Source: Roseovarius litoreus | GTDB lineage: Bacteria > Pseudomonadota > Alphaproteobacteria > Rhodobacterales > Rhodobacteraceae | Direction of reading: 5' to 3' | DNA: 64,000 bases | Assembly: GCF_900142765.1 (NCBI RefSeq) | Contig: NZ_FRCB01000002.1 | Location: 372,001-436,000 of the forward strand | Program-made: the position numbers and the translations under genes | Shown here: positions 1 to 9,065 of the stretch, piece by piece | Position numbering within the stretch: position 1 is the first letter of the stretch | How the letters are laid out: each line of letters starts with the position of its first letter | Notes under the pieces: model-generated | What the model saw: the letters and a program-made list of their open reading frames with translations, nothing else | What the model was told of the DNA's origin: nothing | The model's database searches: none

Positions 1-1
1 T

Positions 2-814
2 ATGGCGGTTGGAATTTTCGATAGCGGGCTGGGTGGCCTGACGGTTCTGGACGCGGTGGAAAAGCGCCTTCCGGATGTGCCTTTCGTCTATTTCGGGGAC
101 AACGCACACGCGCCTTACGGGGTGCGCGATGCCGATGATGTTTACGATTTGACAACCAGAGCGGTCTCCCGGTTATGGGATGCGGGCTGCGATCTGGTGA
201 TTTTGGCGTGCAACACCGCGAGTGCGGCGGCGCTGCGCCGGATGCAGGAAAACTGGGTGCCCCGCGACAAGCGGGTGCTGGGCGTTTTTGTTCCATTGAT
301 TGAAGCACTTACCGAGCGGCAATGGGGCGACAACTCGCCGCCGCGAGAGGTGGCGGTCAAGCATGTGGCGCTGTTTGCGACGCCGGCGACGGTGAGCAGC
401 CGGGCGTTTCAGAGGGAGTTGGCGTTCCGCGCGATTGGGGTCGATGTGGAGGCGCAGGCCTGCGGGGGCGTGGTGGACGCCATCGAAGAGGGCGACATGA
501 TTCTGGCCGAGGCGCTGGTGCGCAGCCATGTCGATGCGCTCAAGCGCAAGATGCCCAATCCCGAGGCCGCGATCCTTGGCTGCACCCATTACCCCTTGAT
601 GCAAAACGTTTTTCAGGATGCGTTGGGGCCGGATGTGCAGGTCTACAGCCAGGCGAATCTGGTGGCGGAAAGCCTTGCCGATTACCTGACGCGCCATCCC
701 GCGATGCTGGGGTCGGGGACCGAGGCGGCGTTTCTGACCACCGGTGATCCCAAGCGGGTCTCGAGCCGGGCCACGCAGTTTTTGCGCCGGGAAATCATCT
801 TCAGCGCCGCCTGA
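2..814 (+). CDS. murI: Glutamate racemase
   Basis: Interconverts L- and D-glutamate in the cytoplasm to supply D-Glu for peptidoglycan. The 270-residue protein starts [12 protein letters not shown], the usual N-terminus with the catalytic Asp7-Ser8 pair. The two catalytic cysteines are Cys70 in ACNTAS and Cys194 in GCTHYP, so the enzyme looks complete and active. The ATG lies one base inside the window edge, so the ribosome binding site cannot be seen, but the family start fits exactly here. It precedes argC on the same strand with a gap of about 115 bp, so co-transcription is possible but not shown. Confidence 0.95.
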   Translation: MAVGIFDSGLGGLTVLDAVEKRLPDVPFVYFGDNAHAPYGVRDADDVYDLTTRAVSRLWDAGCDLVILACNTASAAALRRMQENWVPRDKRVLGVFVPLIEALTERQWGDNSPPREVAVKHVALFATPATVSSRAFQRELAFRAIGVDVEAQACGGVVDAIEEGDMILAEALVRSHVDALKRKMPNPEAAILGCTHYPLMQNVFQDALGPDVQVYSQANLVAESLADYLTRHPAMLGSGTEAAFLTTGDPKRVSSRATQFLRREIIFSAA

Positions 815-930
815 GCGGGGTTTCGTACGATCCGTACCAAACCTACGCGGGTTTGGGACGAACCGAGGCGCCTCTTGGCATTATTGTGTCCAGCCTGTAC
901 GCAACTGCCGACAAATTGCAGGAGTCCGAC

Positions 931-1959
931 ATGACCCGAAAGATCGCCATTCTGGGCGCCAGCGGCTATACCGGGGCCGAGCTTGTCCGGCTGATCGCCA
1001 CCCATCCGCAGATGGAGATCGTGGCGCTGGCGGCCAACTCGAAGGCGGGACAGAGCATGGCGCAGGTGTTCCCGCATCTGCGGCATCTGGACTTGCCGAA
1101 GCTGGTCACGATCGACGAGATCGATTTTGCCGGGATCGACCTGTGTTTCTGCGCGCTGCCGCACAAGACGAGCCAAGAGGTGATCGCCGCGCTGCCACGC
1201 GATCTGAAGATCGTCGATCTGAGCGCGGATTTCCGGCTGCGCGATCCTGCGGCCTATGAGCGGTGGTATGGCAACGCCCATGCCGCACCCGAGTTGCAGA
1301 AAGAGGCGGTCTATGGGCTGACCGAGTTCTACCGTGACGAGATCCGCGCCGCACGGCTGGTGGCGGGCACGGGCTGCAACGCGGCGACAGGGCAATACAT
1401 CCTGCGCCCGCTGATTGCGGCGGGGGTGATCGATCTGGACGATATCATCCTCGATCTCAAATGCGGCGTGTCGGGGGCTGGCCGGTCGCTCAAGGAAAAT
1501 CTGCTGCATGCCGAATTGAGCGAGGGCTATCACGCCTATGCGGTGGGCGGCACGCATCGGCATTTGGGCGAGTTCGATCAGGAGTTCAGCGCGATTGCCG
1601 GGCGCGACGTGCGCATCCAGTTCACCCCGCATCTGATCCCGGCGAACCGGGGCATTCTGGCCACCGGTTATGTCAAGGGTGAGGCGGGTGCGATCCATGC
1701 GGCCTTGGCCGAAGCTTATGAAGGAGAGCCGTTCATCGAGCTTTTGCCGATGGGCGAGGCGCCGAGCACCCGACATGTGAGGGGCAGCAACTTTTGCCAT
1801 ATCGGCGTGGTGGCTGACCGCATCCCCGGCAAGACGCTGGTGATCGCGGCTTTGGATAACCTGACAAAAGGTAGCAGCGGTCAGGCTTTGCAGAATGCCA
1901 ACCTGATGCTAGATATTCAGGAAACCGAAGGTCTGATGCTGGCCCCGGTCTTTCCTTGA
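931..1959 (+). CDS. argC: N-acetyl-gamma-glutamyl-phosphate reductase
   Basis: Third step of arginine synthesis: NADPH-dependent reduction of N-acetylglutamyl phosphate to the semialdehyde. The 342-residue protein opens with the dinucleotide-binding loop GASGYTGAE. The catalytic cysteine is Cys149 in GTGCNAATG, which differs from the common NPGCYPT form; as far as I recall this variant is normal in Rhodobacterales. HLIPANRGI and the C-terminal [13 protein letters not shown] block are typical. The frame is open upstream to 853, but ATG 931 has GGAG seven bases before it and matches the family start. Confidence 0.93.
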   Translation: MTRKIAILGASGYTGAELVRLIATHPQMEIVALAANSKAGQSMAQVFPHLRHLDLPKLVTIDEIDFAGIDLCFCALPHKTSQEVIAALPRDLKIVDLSADFRLRDPAAYERWYGNAHAAPELQKEAVYGLTEFYRDEIRAARLVAGTGCNAATGQYILRPLIAAGVIDLDDIILDLKCGVSGAGRSLKENLLHAELSEGYHAYAVGGTHRHLGEFDQEFSAIAGRDVRIQFTPHLIPANRGILATGYVKGEAGAIHAALAEAYEGEPFIELLPMGEAPSTRHVRGSNFCHIGVVADRIPGKTLVIAALDNLTKGSSGQALQNANLMLDIQETEGLMLAPVFP

Positions 1960-1976
1960 TCTGAACGGGTCGCGCC

Positions 1977-2453
1977 ATGAAATCGCTCAAGAAGAAACGC
2001 CGTATCCAGATTATCGCCGTTGCGACGGTGGCTCTGGTGATCTCGACCGGGTTGATCGGCTATGCGATGCGCGACGGGATCAATTTCTTCCGCTCGCCCA
2101 GCCAGGTGATCGCCGAGCCGCCGAGCCCCACGGAAGTGTTCCGCATCGGCGGGCTTGTCGAAGAGGGCAGCATCGTGCGCGGCGAAGGCGAGACGGTACG
2201 CTTCAACGTGACCGATGGCGGGGGCGTTGTGACGGTGACCTACAAGGGGGTTCTGCCCGATCTTTTCGAGGAGAATCAGGGCATGGTCGGCACCGGCTCG
2301 TTTCAGGACGGCGTCTTTGTGGCGTCGGAGATCCTGGCCAAGCATGACGAGACCTACATGCCCAAGGAAGTGGTGGACGCGCTGAAGGAACAGGGCGTCT
2401 ACAAGGACCCCGAGGGCAATATCCGCCCCATCGAGGGGGCCAGCGGAAGCTGA
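1977..2453 (+). CDS. ccmE: Cytochrome c maturation heme chaperone CcmE
   Basis: Membrane-anchored periplasmic chaperone that covalently holds heme and passes it to CcmF/CcmH during c-type cytochrome assembly. The 158-residue protein has a basic start (KSLKKKRR), a membrane anchor at about residues 11-30 and an OB-fold domain. The heme-binding His123 lies in HDETY, giving the HxxxY motif with Tyr127. It is 17 bp downstream of argC. The other ccm genes, ccmF and ccmH, begin 1.4 kb later, beyond a muramidase and a holin-like gene, so the expected ccmE-ccmF adjacency is interrupted. Confidence 0.95.
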   Translation: MKSLKKKRRIQIIAVATVALVISTGLIGYAMRDGINFFRSPSQVIAEPPSPTEVFRIGGLVEEGSIVRGEGETVRFNVTDGGGVVTVTYKGVLPDLFEENQGMVGTGSFQDGVFVASEILAKHDETYMPKEVVDALKEQGVYKDPEGNIRPIEGASGS

Positions 2454-2573
2454 TCCAGATTTGAGGTCCGGTGCGGCCGTGCCAAGTGCGCACGGTGCTG
2501 CAGGACGGCGTTAACCAATCGGCGCGATCCTTGGCCTGTCGTTCATGACAGGCGCCAAGGAGGGCCAGCCGAC

Positions 2574-3185
2574 ATGCCGGATATCGCAAAGATCGCCCGA
2601 GAGATCGTCGCCCGAGAGGGCGGCTTTGTGGATGATCCCGACGATCCGGGGGGCGCCACTAAACATGGCGTCACGATCCATACGATGCGCCGGCTTGGGC
2701 TTGATCTGGATCGGGACGGGGATGTGGATGTGGCCGATGTGCGCGCGATGACGCGCGACAGGGCCGAGGCGATTTTCATCGAGCAGTATTACCGGCGCAC
2801 GCGGATCGAGGTCTTGCCCGATGTGCTGCAGGCCAGCGTGTTCGACATGTATGTGAATGCAGGCGTCAATGCGGTGCGCATCCTGCAGCGGCTGTTGCAA
2901 GAGATGGGGCATGAGGTGGCTGTTGACGGGGTGATCGGCCCGCAGACCGAGGCGGCGGCCCATGCCGCATGGCGCGCGGCGCCGGATTTTCTGGCCGATG
3001 CCTACGGGATCGCGCGGCGGAATTATTACCTGAGGCTGGCGGATCAGCGGCCCGCGAGCCGGAAATTCGCACGCGCCCGCAATGGCGGCAAGGGTGGCTG
3101 GATCCGGCGCGCGGAGGAGTTCATCACGCCGCGCTTTCATCTGAGCGAGGCGGATTTTCGGGACAGGGTGGCGTCATGGGGTTGA
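2574..3185 (+). CDS. GH108-family N-acetylmuramidase (holin-associated type)
   Basis: Predicted peptidoglycan hydrolase of 203 residues. The N-terminal domain carries the GH108 signature EGGFVDDPDDPGGATKHGVT, in which Glu15 would be the catalytic acid. A C-terminal peptidoglycan-binding-like part contains VDGVIGPQTEAA (about residues 120-135). There is no signal peptide, as for phage endolysins and ZliS-type secretion activators, so export would need the overlapping holin-like gene or another route. The stop overlaps the next gene's start by 10 bp, indicating translational coupling. The pair lies between ccmE and ccmF. Function in cell-wall turnover or gene-transfer-agent release is inference. 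Confidence 0.85.
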   Translation: MPDIAKIAREIVAREGGFVDDPDDPGGATKHGVTIHTMRRLGLDLDRDGDVDVADVRAMTRDRAEAIFIEQYYRRTRIEVLPDVLQASVFDMYVNAGVNAVRILQRLLQEMGHEVAVDGVIGPQTEAAAHAAWRAAPDFLADAYGIARRNYYLRLADQRPASRKFARARNGGKGGWIRRAEEFITPRFHLSEADFRDRVASWG

Positions 3186-3763
3186 TCGAGACGATTTTGG
3201 GGCTGGTTTTCGGGTCGTGGCGCAATGTGCTGGCCGAGACCGCGCAGGTGTTTCGCGAAAACGCCGAGGCCGGGGCCGCGCGGGAGGCGGAACGGCGGTC
3301 GCAGGCTCTGGAGCAGTTCGGGGCCGAATTCGCGCCGCCCGAGCGCGGGCTGTTCGACCGGATCATGGACGGGGTCAATCGCCTGCCGCGCCCGGCGATG
3401 GCGCTTGGTACGCTGGGGTTGTTCGTGGGGGCGATGGTCGATCCGGTCTGGTTTGCGGCACGGATGCAGGGGATCGCGCTGGTGCCGGAGCCCTTGTGGT
3501 GGCTTCTGGGGGTGATCGTCAGCTTCTATTTCGGGGCGCGGCACCAGTTGAAGGGCCAGGAGTTCCAACGCTCGATCGCGGCGACGATGGCGCGCGTGCC
3601 GCAGGTGACCGAGGGTCTGGCACGGCTTGGAACGCTTGAGGCGCAAAGCCCCGGTGTGGCGGCAAGCGGGCAGGATGCCGATCTGGCGCGCGAGGCGGTG
3701 CGGCCCTCGGACAACCCCGCGCTGGCGGAATGGCGGCGGCATTTCCGGGCGGTGGAGCGCTGA
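3176..3763 (+). CDS. Holin-like membrane protein (3TM holin family)
   Basis: 195-residue protein with a short N-terminal hydrophobic stretch (about 1-12), a charged helix rich in Ala/Glu/Arg (about 15-55), two clear membrane segments (about 75-95 and 105-122, LWWLLGVIVSFYFGA), and a hydrophilic tail. This resembles the three-TM holin family found next to GH108 muramidases. The start at ATG 3176 overlaps the end of the muramidase gene. The frame is open further upstream (to 2969), but that part is antisense-type shadow of the muramidase. A role in letting the muramidase cross the membrane is inferred from pairing. Confidence 0.75.
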   Translation: MGLIETILGLVFGSWRNVLAETAQVFRENAEAGAAREAERRSQALEQFGAEFAPPERGLFDRIMDGVNRLPRPAMALGTLGLFVGAMVDPVWFAARMQGIALVPEPLWWLLGVIVSFYFGARHQLKGQEFQRSIAATMARVPQVTEGLARLGTLEAQSPGVAASGQDADLAREAVRPSDNPALAEWRRHFRAVER

Positions 3764-3848
3764 GGCGCCGGGGACCCGCGACAATGTGATCCTGCGCCGC
3801 TGTCGAATCCCGTTGGCCCGGGGGCGGGAAAAGGACTATTATAGACGC

Positions 3849-5822
3849 ATGATTATAGAATTTGGCCACTTCGCCCTCATCCTCGCCTTCCTTGTCGCCT
3901 GTGTTCAGGCGATTGTTCCCCTTGTCGGCGCGCATCGGCGATGGCCGGGCTGGATGGCGGTGGCGGCGCCTGCAGCGAATGTGCAGTTCCTGCTGACGGC
4001 GGCATCCTTTGCGGCGCTGACCTATGCGTTCGTGATGTCGGATTTCTCGGTCCGACTGGTGACGATCAACAGCCATACGGACAAGCCGCTGCTCTACAAG
4101 ATCACCGGCGTCTGGGGCAATCACGAAGGCTCGATGCTGCTGTGGGTGCTGATCGTGACGCTGTTCGGGGCGTTCGCGGCATGGTTCGGGGGCAACCTGC
4201 CGCCGACCTTGAAGGCGCGGGTGCTGTCGGTGCAGGCGATGGTGGGGGTGGCGTTCTTCGCCTTTATCCTGTTCACCTCGAACCCGTTCCTGCGGATGCA
4301 GGTGCCGCCCTTTGATGGGCAGGATCTCAACCCGCTGTTGCAGGATCCGGGCCTCGCGTTCCATCCGCCGTTTCTTTATCTCGGCTATGTCGGGCTTTCG
4401 ATGACGTTCTCCTTCGCGGTGGCGGCGCTCATTGAGGGGCGCGTGGATGCGGCCTGGGGTCGGTGGGTGCGGCCCTATACGCTGGCGGCGTGGATTTTCC
4501 TGACCATCGGGATCGGGCTGGGCAGCTGGTGGGCCTATTACGAATTGGGCTGGGGCGGTTTCTGGTTCTGGGACCCGGTCGAGAATGCGAGCTTCATGCC
4601 GTGGCTGATCGCCGTTGCGCTGCTGCATTCCGCGATTGTGGTGGAAAAGCGCGAATCGCTGAAAAGCTGGACCATCCTGCTGGCGATCATCGCCTTCGGC
4701 TTTTCGATGATCGGGGCCTTCATCACCCGGTCGGGGGTGCTGACGTCGGTGCATGCCTTCGCCACGGACCCTGAGCGGGGGATGTTCCTGCTGATGATCA
4801 CGGCGGTCTTCATGCTGGGTGGTCTGACGCTGTTTGCGGCGCGGGCCAATGTGCTGCAGGCCAAGGGCGTGTTTTCGGTGGTGAGCCGGGAATCGTTCCT
4901 GGTGGCCAATAACGTGCTGCTGGCGGTGTCGGCCTTTGTGGTGTTCGTCGGCACGATCTGGCCGCTGGTCAGTGAAATGCTGTTCGACCGCAAGCTGAGC
5001 GTGGGTGCGCCGTTCTTCAACATGGCATTCACGCCGTTCATGGTGGCGCTTGGCCTGCTCTTGCCGGTGGGCGCGATGCTGCCGTGGAAGCGTGGCGCCT
5101 TGAGCAAGGCGATCCGGCCCTTGCGGCTGGTGTTCGTGCTGTCGGTGGCCATTGGCGTTCTGGCCTGGGCGATGCAGACCGGGCGCAGCGGGCTTGGTCC
5201 GGTGGGTCTGTTCCTTGCGGCGTGGCTCGTGTCGGGGGCGGCTGTCGATCTGTGGAGCCGGACCGGGCGCGGTGAGAACCGGCTTGGCCGTCTGGCGCGT
5301 CTGCCGAGGGCGGATTGGGGCAAGGCGGTGGCGCATGCCGGGTTCGGCATCACGATTGCCGGGGTCGCGGCGATGATGGCCTGGAAGACCGAGGATATCC
5401 GCGTGGTGCAGGAGGGCGAGAGTTTCGAATTGTCGGGCTTCACGCTGGTTCTTGAGGATGTGCAGGAGGTGCAGGGGCCGAACTATGTCTCGACCATGGG
5501 GCAGGTGAGCCTGTCGCGCGACGGCACCGAGATCGCCACGCTTTACCCTGAGAAGCGGTTCTATCCCGTGGCGCGGATGCCCACCACCGAGGCGGCGCTG
5601 GATATCGGGTTCTGGCGGGATGTCTATGTTGTGATCGGCGATCCGCAGAGCAATGGCGGTTGGGCGGTGCGGACCTATTACAAGCCGCTGGCCAACTGGA
5701 TCTGGGGTGGCTCTATCCTGATGGCGCTTGGCGGCGCGCTGAGCCTGTCGGACCGGCGCTATCGGATCGCTGCGGGCGCTCGCAAGACGCCGACTGTTGC
5801 GGGCGGGGTGCCGGCGGAATGA
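3849..5822 (+). CDS. ccmF: Heme lyase subunit CcmF
   Basis: Large inner-membrane component of the system I cytochrome c synthetase. It takes heme from holo-CcmE and attaches it to apocytochrome c together with CcmH. The 657-residue protein is polytopic, and the heme-handling WWD motif is visible at about residues 223-245 (WWAYYELGWGGFWFWDPVEN). Conserved histidines occur in WGNHEGS and AFHPP. The start at ATG 3849 is chosen because it begins the first membrane helix; the longer frame upstream would add a non-family leader. The stop overlaps ccmH by four bases (ATGA), so the two are translationally coupled. Confidence 0.96.
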   Translation: MIIEFGHFALILAFLVACVQAIVPLVGAHRRWPGWMAVAAPAANVQFLLTAASFAALTYAFVMSDFSVRLVTINSHTDKPLLYKITGVWGNHEGSMLLWVLIVTLFGAFAAWFGGNLPPTLKARVLSVQAMVGVAFFAFILFTSNPFLRMQVPPFDGQDLNPLLQDPGLAFHPPFLYLGYVGLSMTFSFAVAALIEGRVDAAWGRWVRPYTLAAWIFLTIGIGLGSWWAYYELGWGGFWFWDPVENASFMPWLIAVALLHSAIVVEKRESLKSWTILLAIIAFGFSMIGAFITRSGVLTSVHAFATDPERGMFLLMITAVFMLGGLTLFAARANVLQAKGVFSVVSRESFLVANNVLLAVSAFVVFVGTIWPLVSEMLFDRKLSVGAPFFNMAFTPFMVALGLLLPVGAMLPWKRGALSKAIRPLRLVFVLSVAIGVLAWAMQTGRSGLGPVGLFLAAWLVSGAAVDLWSRTGRGENRLGRLARLPRADWGKAVAHAGFGITIAGVAAMMAWKTEDIRVVQEGESFELSGFTLVLEDVQEVQGPNYVSTMGQVSLSRDGTEIATLYPEKRFYPVARMPTTEAALDIGFWRDVYVVIGDPQSNGGWAVRTYYKPLANWIWGGSILMALGGALSLSDRRYRIAAGARKTPTVAGGVPAE

Positions 5823-6277
5823 AACGCCTGATCCTTGGACTGGTGCTCTGCCTTTTCTGGGCGCCGGTGGGGGCTGTGCAGCCCGATGAAATGCTGGACG
5901 ATCCGCAGCTCGAAGAGCGGGCACGGGAGATTTCGGGCGGTCTGCGCTGTCTTGTGTGCCGCAACGAGAGCATCGACGATTCCAACGCGGAATTGGCGCG
6001 AGACATGCGGCTTCTGGTGCGTGAGCGGCTGGTGGAGGGTGACAGCAACGAAGAGGTCGTGCAGTTCATCGTGGACCGCTATGGCGAATACGTGCTGTTG
6101 CAGCCCAAGGCGACGGGCGCGAACCTGGTGCTGTGGCTGGCGGGGCCGATGATGCTGCTGGTGGGGGCCGGGATCGGCTGGACCTATCTGCGGCGGCGAT
6201 CACAGGTCGAGGAAGGCCCCAAGGACGTGTTGAGCCAGCACGAGGCGGAGCGTCTGCGCGAGATCATGAAGGACTGA
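5819..6277 (+). CDS. ccmH: Cytochrome c-type biogenesis protein CcmH (CcmL type)
   Basis: Periplasmic thiol reductant of apocytochrome heme-binding cysteines. The 152-residue protein has a signal peptide (MKRLILGLVLCLFW), the redox motif LRCLVC with Cys44 and Cys47, and a C-terminal anchor at about 102-122 followed by a short charged tail. The third motif residue is CR rather than the more common CQ. It overlaps ccmF by ATGA. No ccmI-like gene follows; the next gene is an enoyl-CoA hydratase. Confidence 0.94.
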   Translation: MKRLILGLVLCLFWAPVGAVQPDEMLDDPQLEERAREISGGLRCLVCRNESIDDSNAELARDMRLLVRERLVEGDSNEEVVQFIVDRYGEYVLLQPKATGANLVLWLAGPMMLLVGAGIGWTYLRRRSQVEEGPKDVLSQHEAERLREIMKD

Positions 6278-6360
6278 CGCGCGGTTCGGCTTTCCCTGAG
6301 CGGCGAAATCGGGTTTGACTGGGGCGACACAGCCCCGACACAGCCCGGAGGAACAGACCC

Positions 6361-7140
6361 GTGACAGAGTATCAGACAATCACCCTCGATATCGTGGATG
6401 ACGTGGCCATCTTGCGGCTGGACCGGCCGGAAAAGATGAACGCGCTCAACACGCAAATGCGGGCCGAGATCACCGATGCGGTGGGCCGGGCCGGGCGGCA
6501 GGCGCGGGTGCTGGTGCTGACCGGGAATGGCAAGTGCTTTTGCTCGGGGCAGGATCTGAGCGATAGCGGGACTGCGGCCAACATGGATCTGGAGCGGGTG
6601 CTGCGCGACGAATACGAGCCGATGCTGCGCGCCATTGGAGAGTGCCCGGTGCCGACGATCAGCGCGGTGAACGGGGCTGCGGCGGGGGCGGGGGCCAATC
6701 TGGCGCTGGCCGCCGATGTGGTGATCGCGTCGGAGAAGGCCTATTTCCTGCAGGCCTTCACGCGGATCGGGCTTATTCCGGATGCGGGCGGCACCTATTG
6801 GTTGCCGCGTCAGATGGGGGCGGCCAAGGCGATGGGGGCTGCGTTGTTCGCCGAGCCGGTGAGTGCCCGGCAGGCCAGCGATTGGGGCATGATCTGGGAG
6901 GCGGTGCCTGAGGAGGCGTTCGCCGATCACTGGCAGGGCCGGGCCGCGCATCTGGCCAAGGGGCCGACGGTGGCTTACCGGCAGTTGAAGCAAGCGATCC
7001 GCAGCAGTTGGGCCAACGATTACGACGCCCAGCTTGATCTGGAGGCGCGGTTGCAGGGGGTGTGCGGCACCACCCGCGATTTCAAGGAAGGTGTTGTGGC
7101 GTTCCTTGAGAAGCGCCCGGCGAAATACGAGGGGCGCTGA
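6361..7140 (+). CDS. Enoyl-CoA hydratase/isomerase family protein (PaaG-like)
   Basis: Crotonase-fold enzyme of 259 residues acting on acyl-CoA thioesters. Oxyanion-hole segments are visible in CSGQDLS and GAAAGAGANLALAAD, and the C-terminal KRPAKYEG ending is typical. Conservation of the GLIPDAGGTYWLP segment and overall length resemble PaaG, the phenylacetate-pathway epoxide isomerase, but no paa genes are nearby, so the substrate is open. Translation starts at GTG 6361, with GGAGG ten bases upstream. It converges on the RTX gene downstream. Confidence 0.85.
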   Translation: MTEYQTITLDIVDDVAILRLDRPEKMNALNTQMRAEITDAVGRAGRQARVLVLTGNGKCFCSGQDLSDSGTAANMDLERVLRDEYEPMLRAIGECPVPTISAVNGAAAGAGANLALAADVVIASEKAYFLQAFTRIGLIPDAGGTYWLPRQMGAAKAMGAALFAEPVSARQASDWGMIWEAVPEEAFADHWQGRAAHLAKGPTVAYRQLKQAIRSSWANDYDAQLDLEARLQGVCGTTRDFKEGVVAFLEKRPAKYEGR

Positions 7141-7147
7141 GCGGACA

Positions 7148-7180
7148 GGGACCGCCGGCGCCTTGGGTGCCGCCGGTCCC
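7148..7180 (+). terminator. Hairpin between convergent genes
   Basis: Imperfect inverted repeat (GGGACCG...CGGTCCC, with further pairing inside after one mismatch) in the 60-bp space between the convergent hydratase and RTX genes. No T-run follows on either strand, so this is only a weak terminator candidate. Confidence 0.35.
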
Positions 7181-7200
7181 GGAGGGTCGCGCTATATGCG

Positions 7201-8856
7201 TCAGCTGCGCGGCTGCAGGGTCACGTTGGACGCGGTGAAGGCGAGGCCCACACCTTCGACAAAGGCCACCAGATCGCCATCGAGCAGGACATTTGCATCG
7301 ATGCTGCCGAATGAGGCGCCTGGGGTATAGGTGATGGACAGCGCCGACGGTGCCGCCGGATCGACCGAGATGACGAGCAGATCCTGGGTGACATCGAAAT
7401 CGGTGATGGTGATATTGGTGTCCCCCGCCACGATATCGCTGGTCACGAAGGTGTCGCTGCCGTCGCCGCCGGTCAGCGTGTCATCAAGCCCGGCATAGAT
7501 CGTGTCATCGCCGAAGCCGCCATCCAGCTGATCGCCCACCGTGTCGGTATCTGCCGAGAAATCGAGGGCTGCGGGCGTGGCGAGAGTGCCAAAGGCGCTG
7601 CCGAGGATCACGTCATTGCCCAGATCGCCGAAGATGATGTCGGCGCCCTCGGTATCGGTGATCTGGTCATCACCGTCGCTGCCGCGCAGGAAGTCGTCAC
7701 CAGCCCCGCCAAGGATCGTGTCGTTGCCGTCATTGCCGAACACCCGATCATCGTCGGCGCCGGCGTCGATCAGATCATCGCCAAGGCCGCCGCGCAGGAT
7801 GTCGGCGCCGGCCAGTCCGGTGATGGAATCGTTGCCGTCATTGCCGGCGATCAGATCCTCGCCGGCGCTGCCTTCGATGTCGTCGGGACCGTCTGAGCCG
7901 AGGCGGGTATCGCCCGCTGGCCCGCCATCGGGGCCGACGGCGGACAGCACGATGTCGGACAGCGTGAGCGACGCTGCGGCGCCGGTGACGCTAGCGATGG
8001 TGACGCCGTCGAGCTGGATAAGCGCGTTCGAGGCGCCGTCATCGGCGATGGTGACGGTGGGCGTGCTGCCCTGATAGGCGACGATGATCTGGTCATCGGC
8101 GGCGTCGTAATCGGTGATCTCGGCGCTGCGGCCATCCTGGATCCAGTCGCCGAGAGTGAAGATGTCCGATCCGTCGCCGCCCGTGGCGCTGTCCTCGCTG
8201 CCGACGACGAGGATATCGTCGCCGAACCCGCCCATGAGCGTGTCACCGGCATCGGCATCGCCTTCGGGGTTGAACACGTCCAGTGCCGTCAGGGTCAGAC
8301 CGCCATTCGCGATGGCGGTGGCGATATCGGGGGCGAGCTCTGCGTCAAGGGGCGTCAGGGCGCCGATCAGGATGTCATCGCCGGAGGAGCCCATCAGCGT
8401 ATCGGCGCCTGCGCCGCCCGCCAGAATATCGTCGTCCGAGCCGCCCCAGATCAGGTCGTCGCCCGCGCCGCCGAAGCCGATATCGTTGCCATCGCTGCCG
8501 AAGATGTCGTCATTGCCGTCGCCGCCGGACAGGACGTCGTCGCCGGCCAGACCCGAAAGCCGGTCATTGCCGGCCTCGCCGCTCAAGGAATCGGCGCCGG
8601 CATTGCCGGTGACGATGTCGTCGCCAGCACCTGCGTTGACCGTGGCGCTATCGCTGCCTTCGATGGTGTCATCGCCATCGGTGCCGGTCATCATGTCGTT
8701 CAGGTTGGTGCCGGGATCCTCGGGTGTGGCGTCATCGCCGGGGCGGGGGGGTTGGAAGAAGGCGTTGTTGTTATCATCGTCGTCATCCGTGAATTCCGCG
8801 ATGAGACCTGCCGTGGCCCCGATGCCCAACAGGCTGAGAAGAACAATACCAAGCAT
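7201..8856 (-). CDS. Membrane-anchored RTX calcium-binding repeat protein (two modules)
   Basis: 551-residue, very acidic protein. It has an N-terminal hydrophobic anchor (MLGIVLLSLLGIGATAGLI), a run of Asp/Asn (about 23-30), and many glycine-rich nonapeptides of the GGxGxDxLx type that bind calcium in RTX proteins. Two repeat blocks are each followed by a similar non-RTX beta segment: GDGSDIFTLGDW at about 230 and GDGSDTFVTSD at about 465, each leading into a TD(Y/F)D stretch. The N-terminal anchor is unusual for exported RTX proteins, which normally carry only a C-terminal secretion signal. No type I secretion genes are adjacent. Function is unknown; a surface adhesin or calcium-binding role is possible. 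Confidence 0.8.
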   Translation of the reverse strand: MLGIVLLSLLGIGATAGLIAEFTDDDDDNNNAFFQPPRPGDDATPEDPGTNLNDMMTGTDGDDTIEGSDSATVNAGAGDDIVTGNAGADSLSGEAGNDRLSGLAGDDVLSGGDGNDDIFGSDGNDIGFGGAGDDLIWGGSDDDILAGGAGADTLMGSSGDDILIGALTPLDAELAPDIATAIANGGLTLTALDVFNPEGDADAGDTLMGGFGDDILVVGSEDSATGGDGSDIFTLGDWIQDGRSAEITDYDAADDQIIVAYQGSTPTVTIADDGASNALIQLDGVTIASVTGAAASLTLSDIVLSAVGPDGGPAGDTRLGSDGPDDIEGSAGEDLIAGNDGNDSITGLAGADILRGGLGDDLIDAGADDDRVFGNDGNDTILGGAGDDFLRGSDGDDQITDTEGADIIFGDLGNDVILGSAFGTLATPAALDFSADTDTVGDQLDGGFGDDTIYAGLDDTLTGGDGSDTFVTSDIVAGDTNITITDFDVTQDLLVISVDPAAPSALSITYTPGASFGSIDANVLLDGDLVAFVEGVGLAFTASNVTLQPRS

Positions 8857-9065
8857 AACAACCTCCGCTTGTACTCGTTAAACACGAGGCATCATAATTC
8901 GCGGGACCGGTCGAGTCTTGGAGAATGTGGCATAAAGGTGGAATAAATAAGGGCTATATTGCGCGCCAAGAATGACAATATCAGCGGTGCAGATCATTGT
9001 CGCCGAACGGGCGACAATCTGCGGAGCGGGCCGGGACGGGGCGCGTCAGGACGAGTCACGACGAG

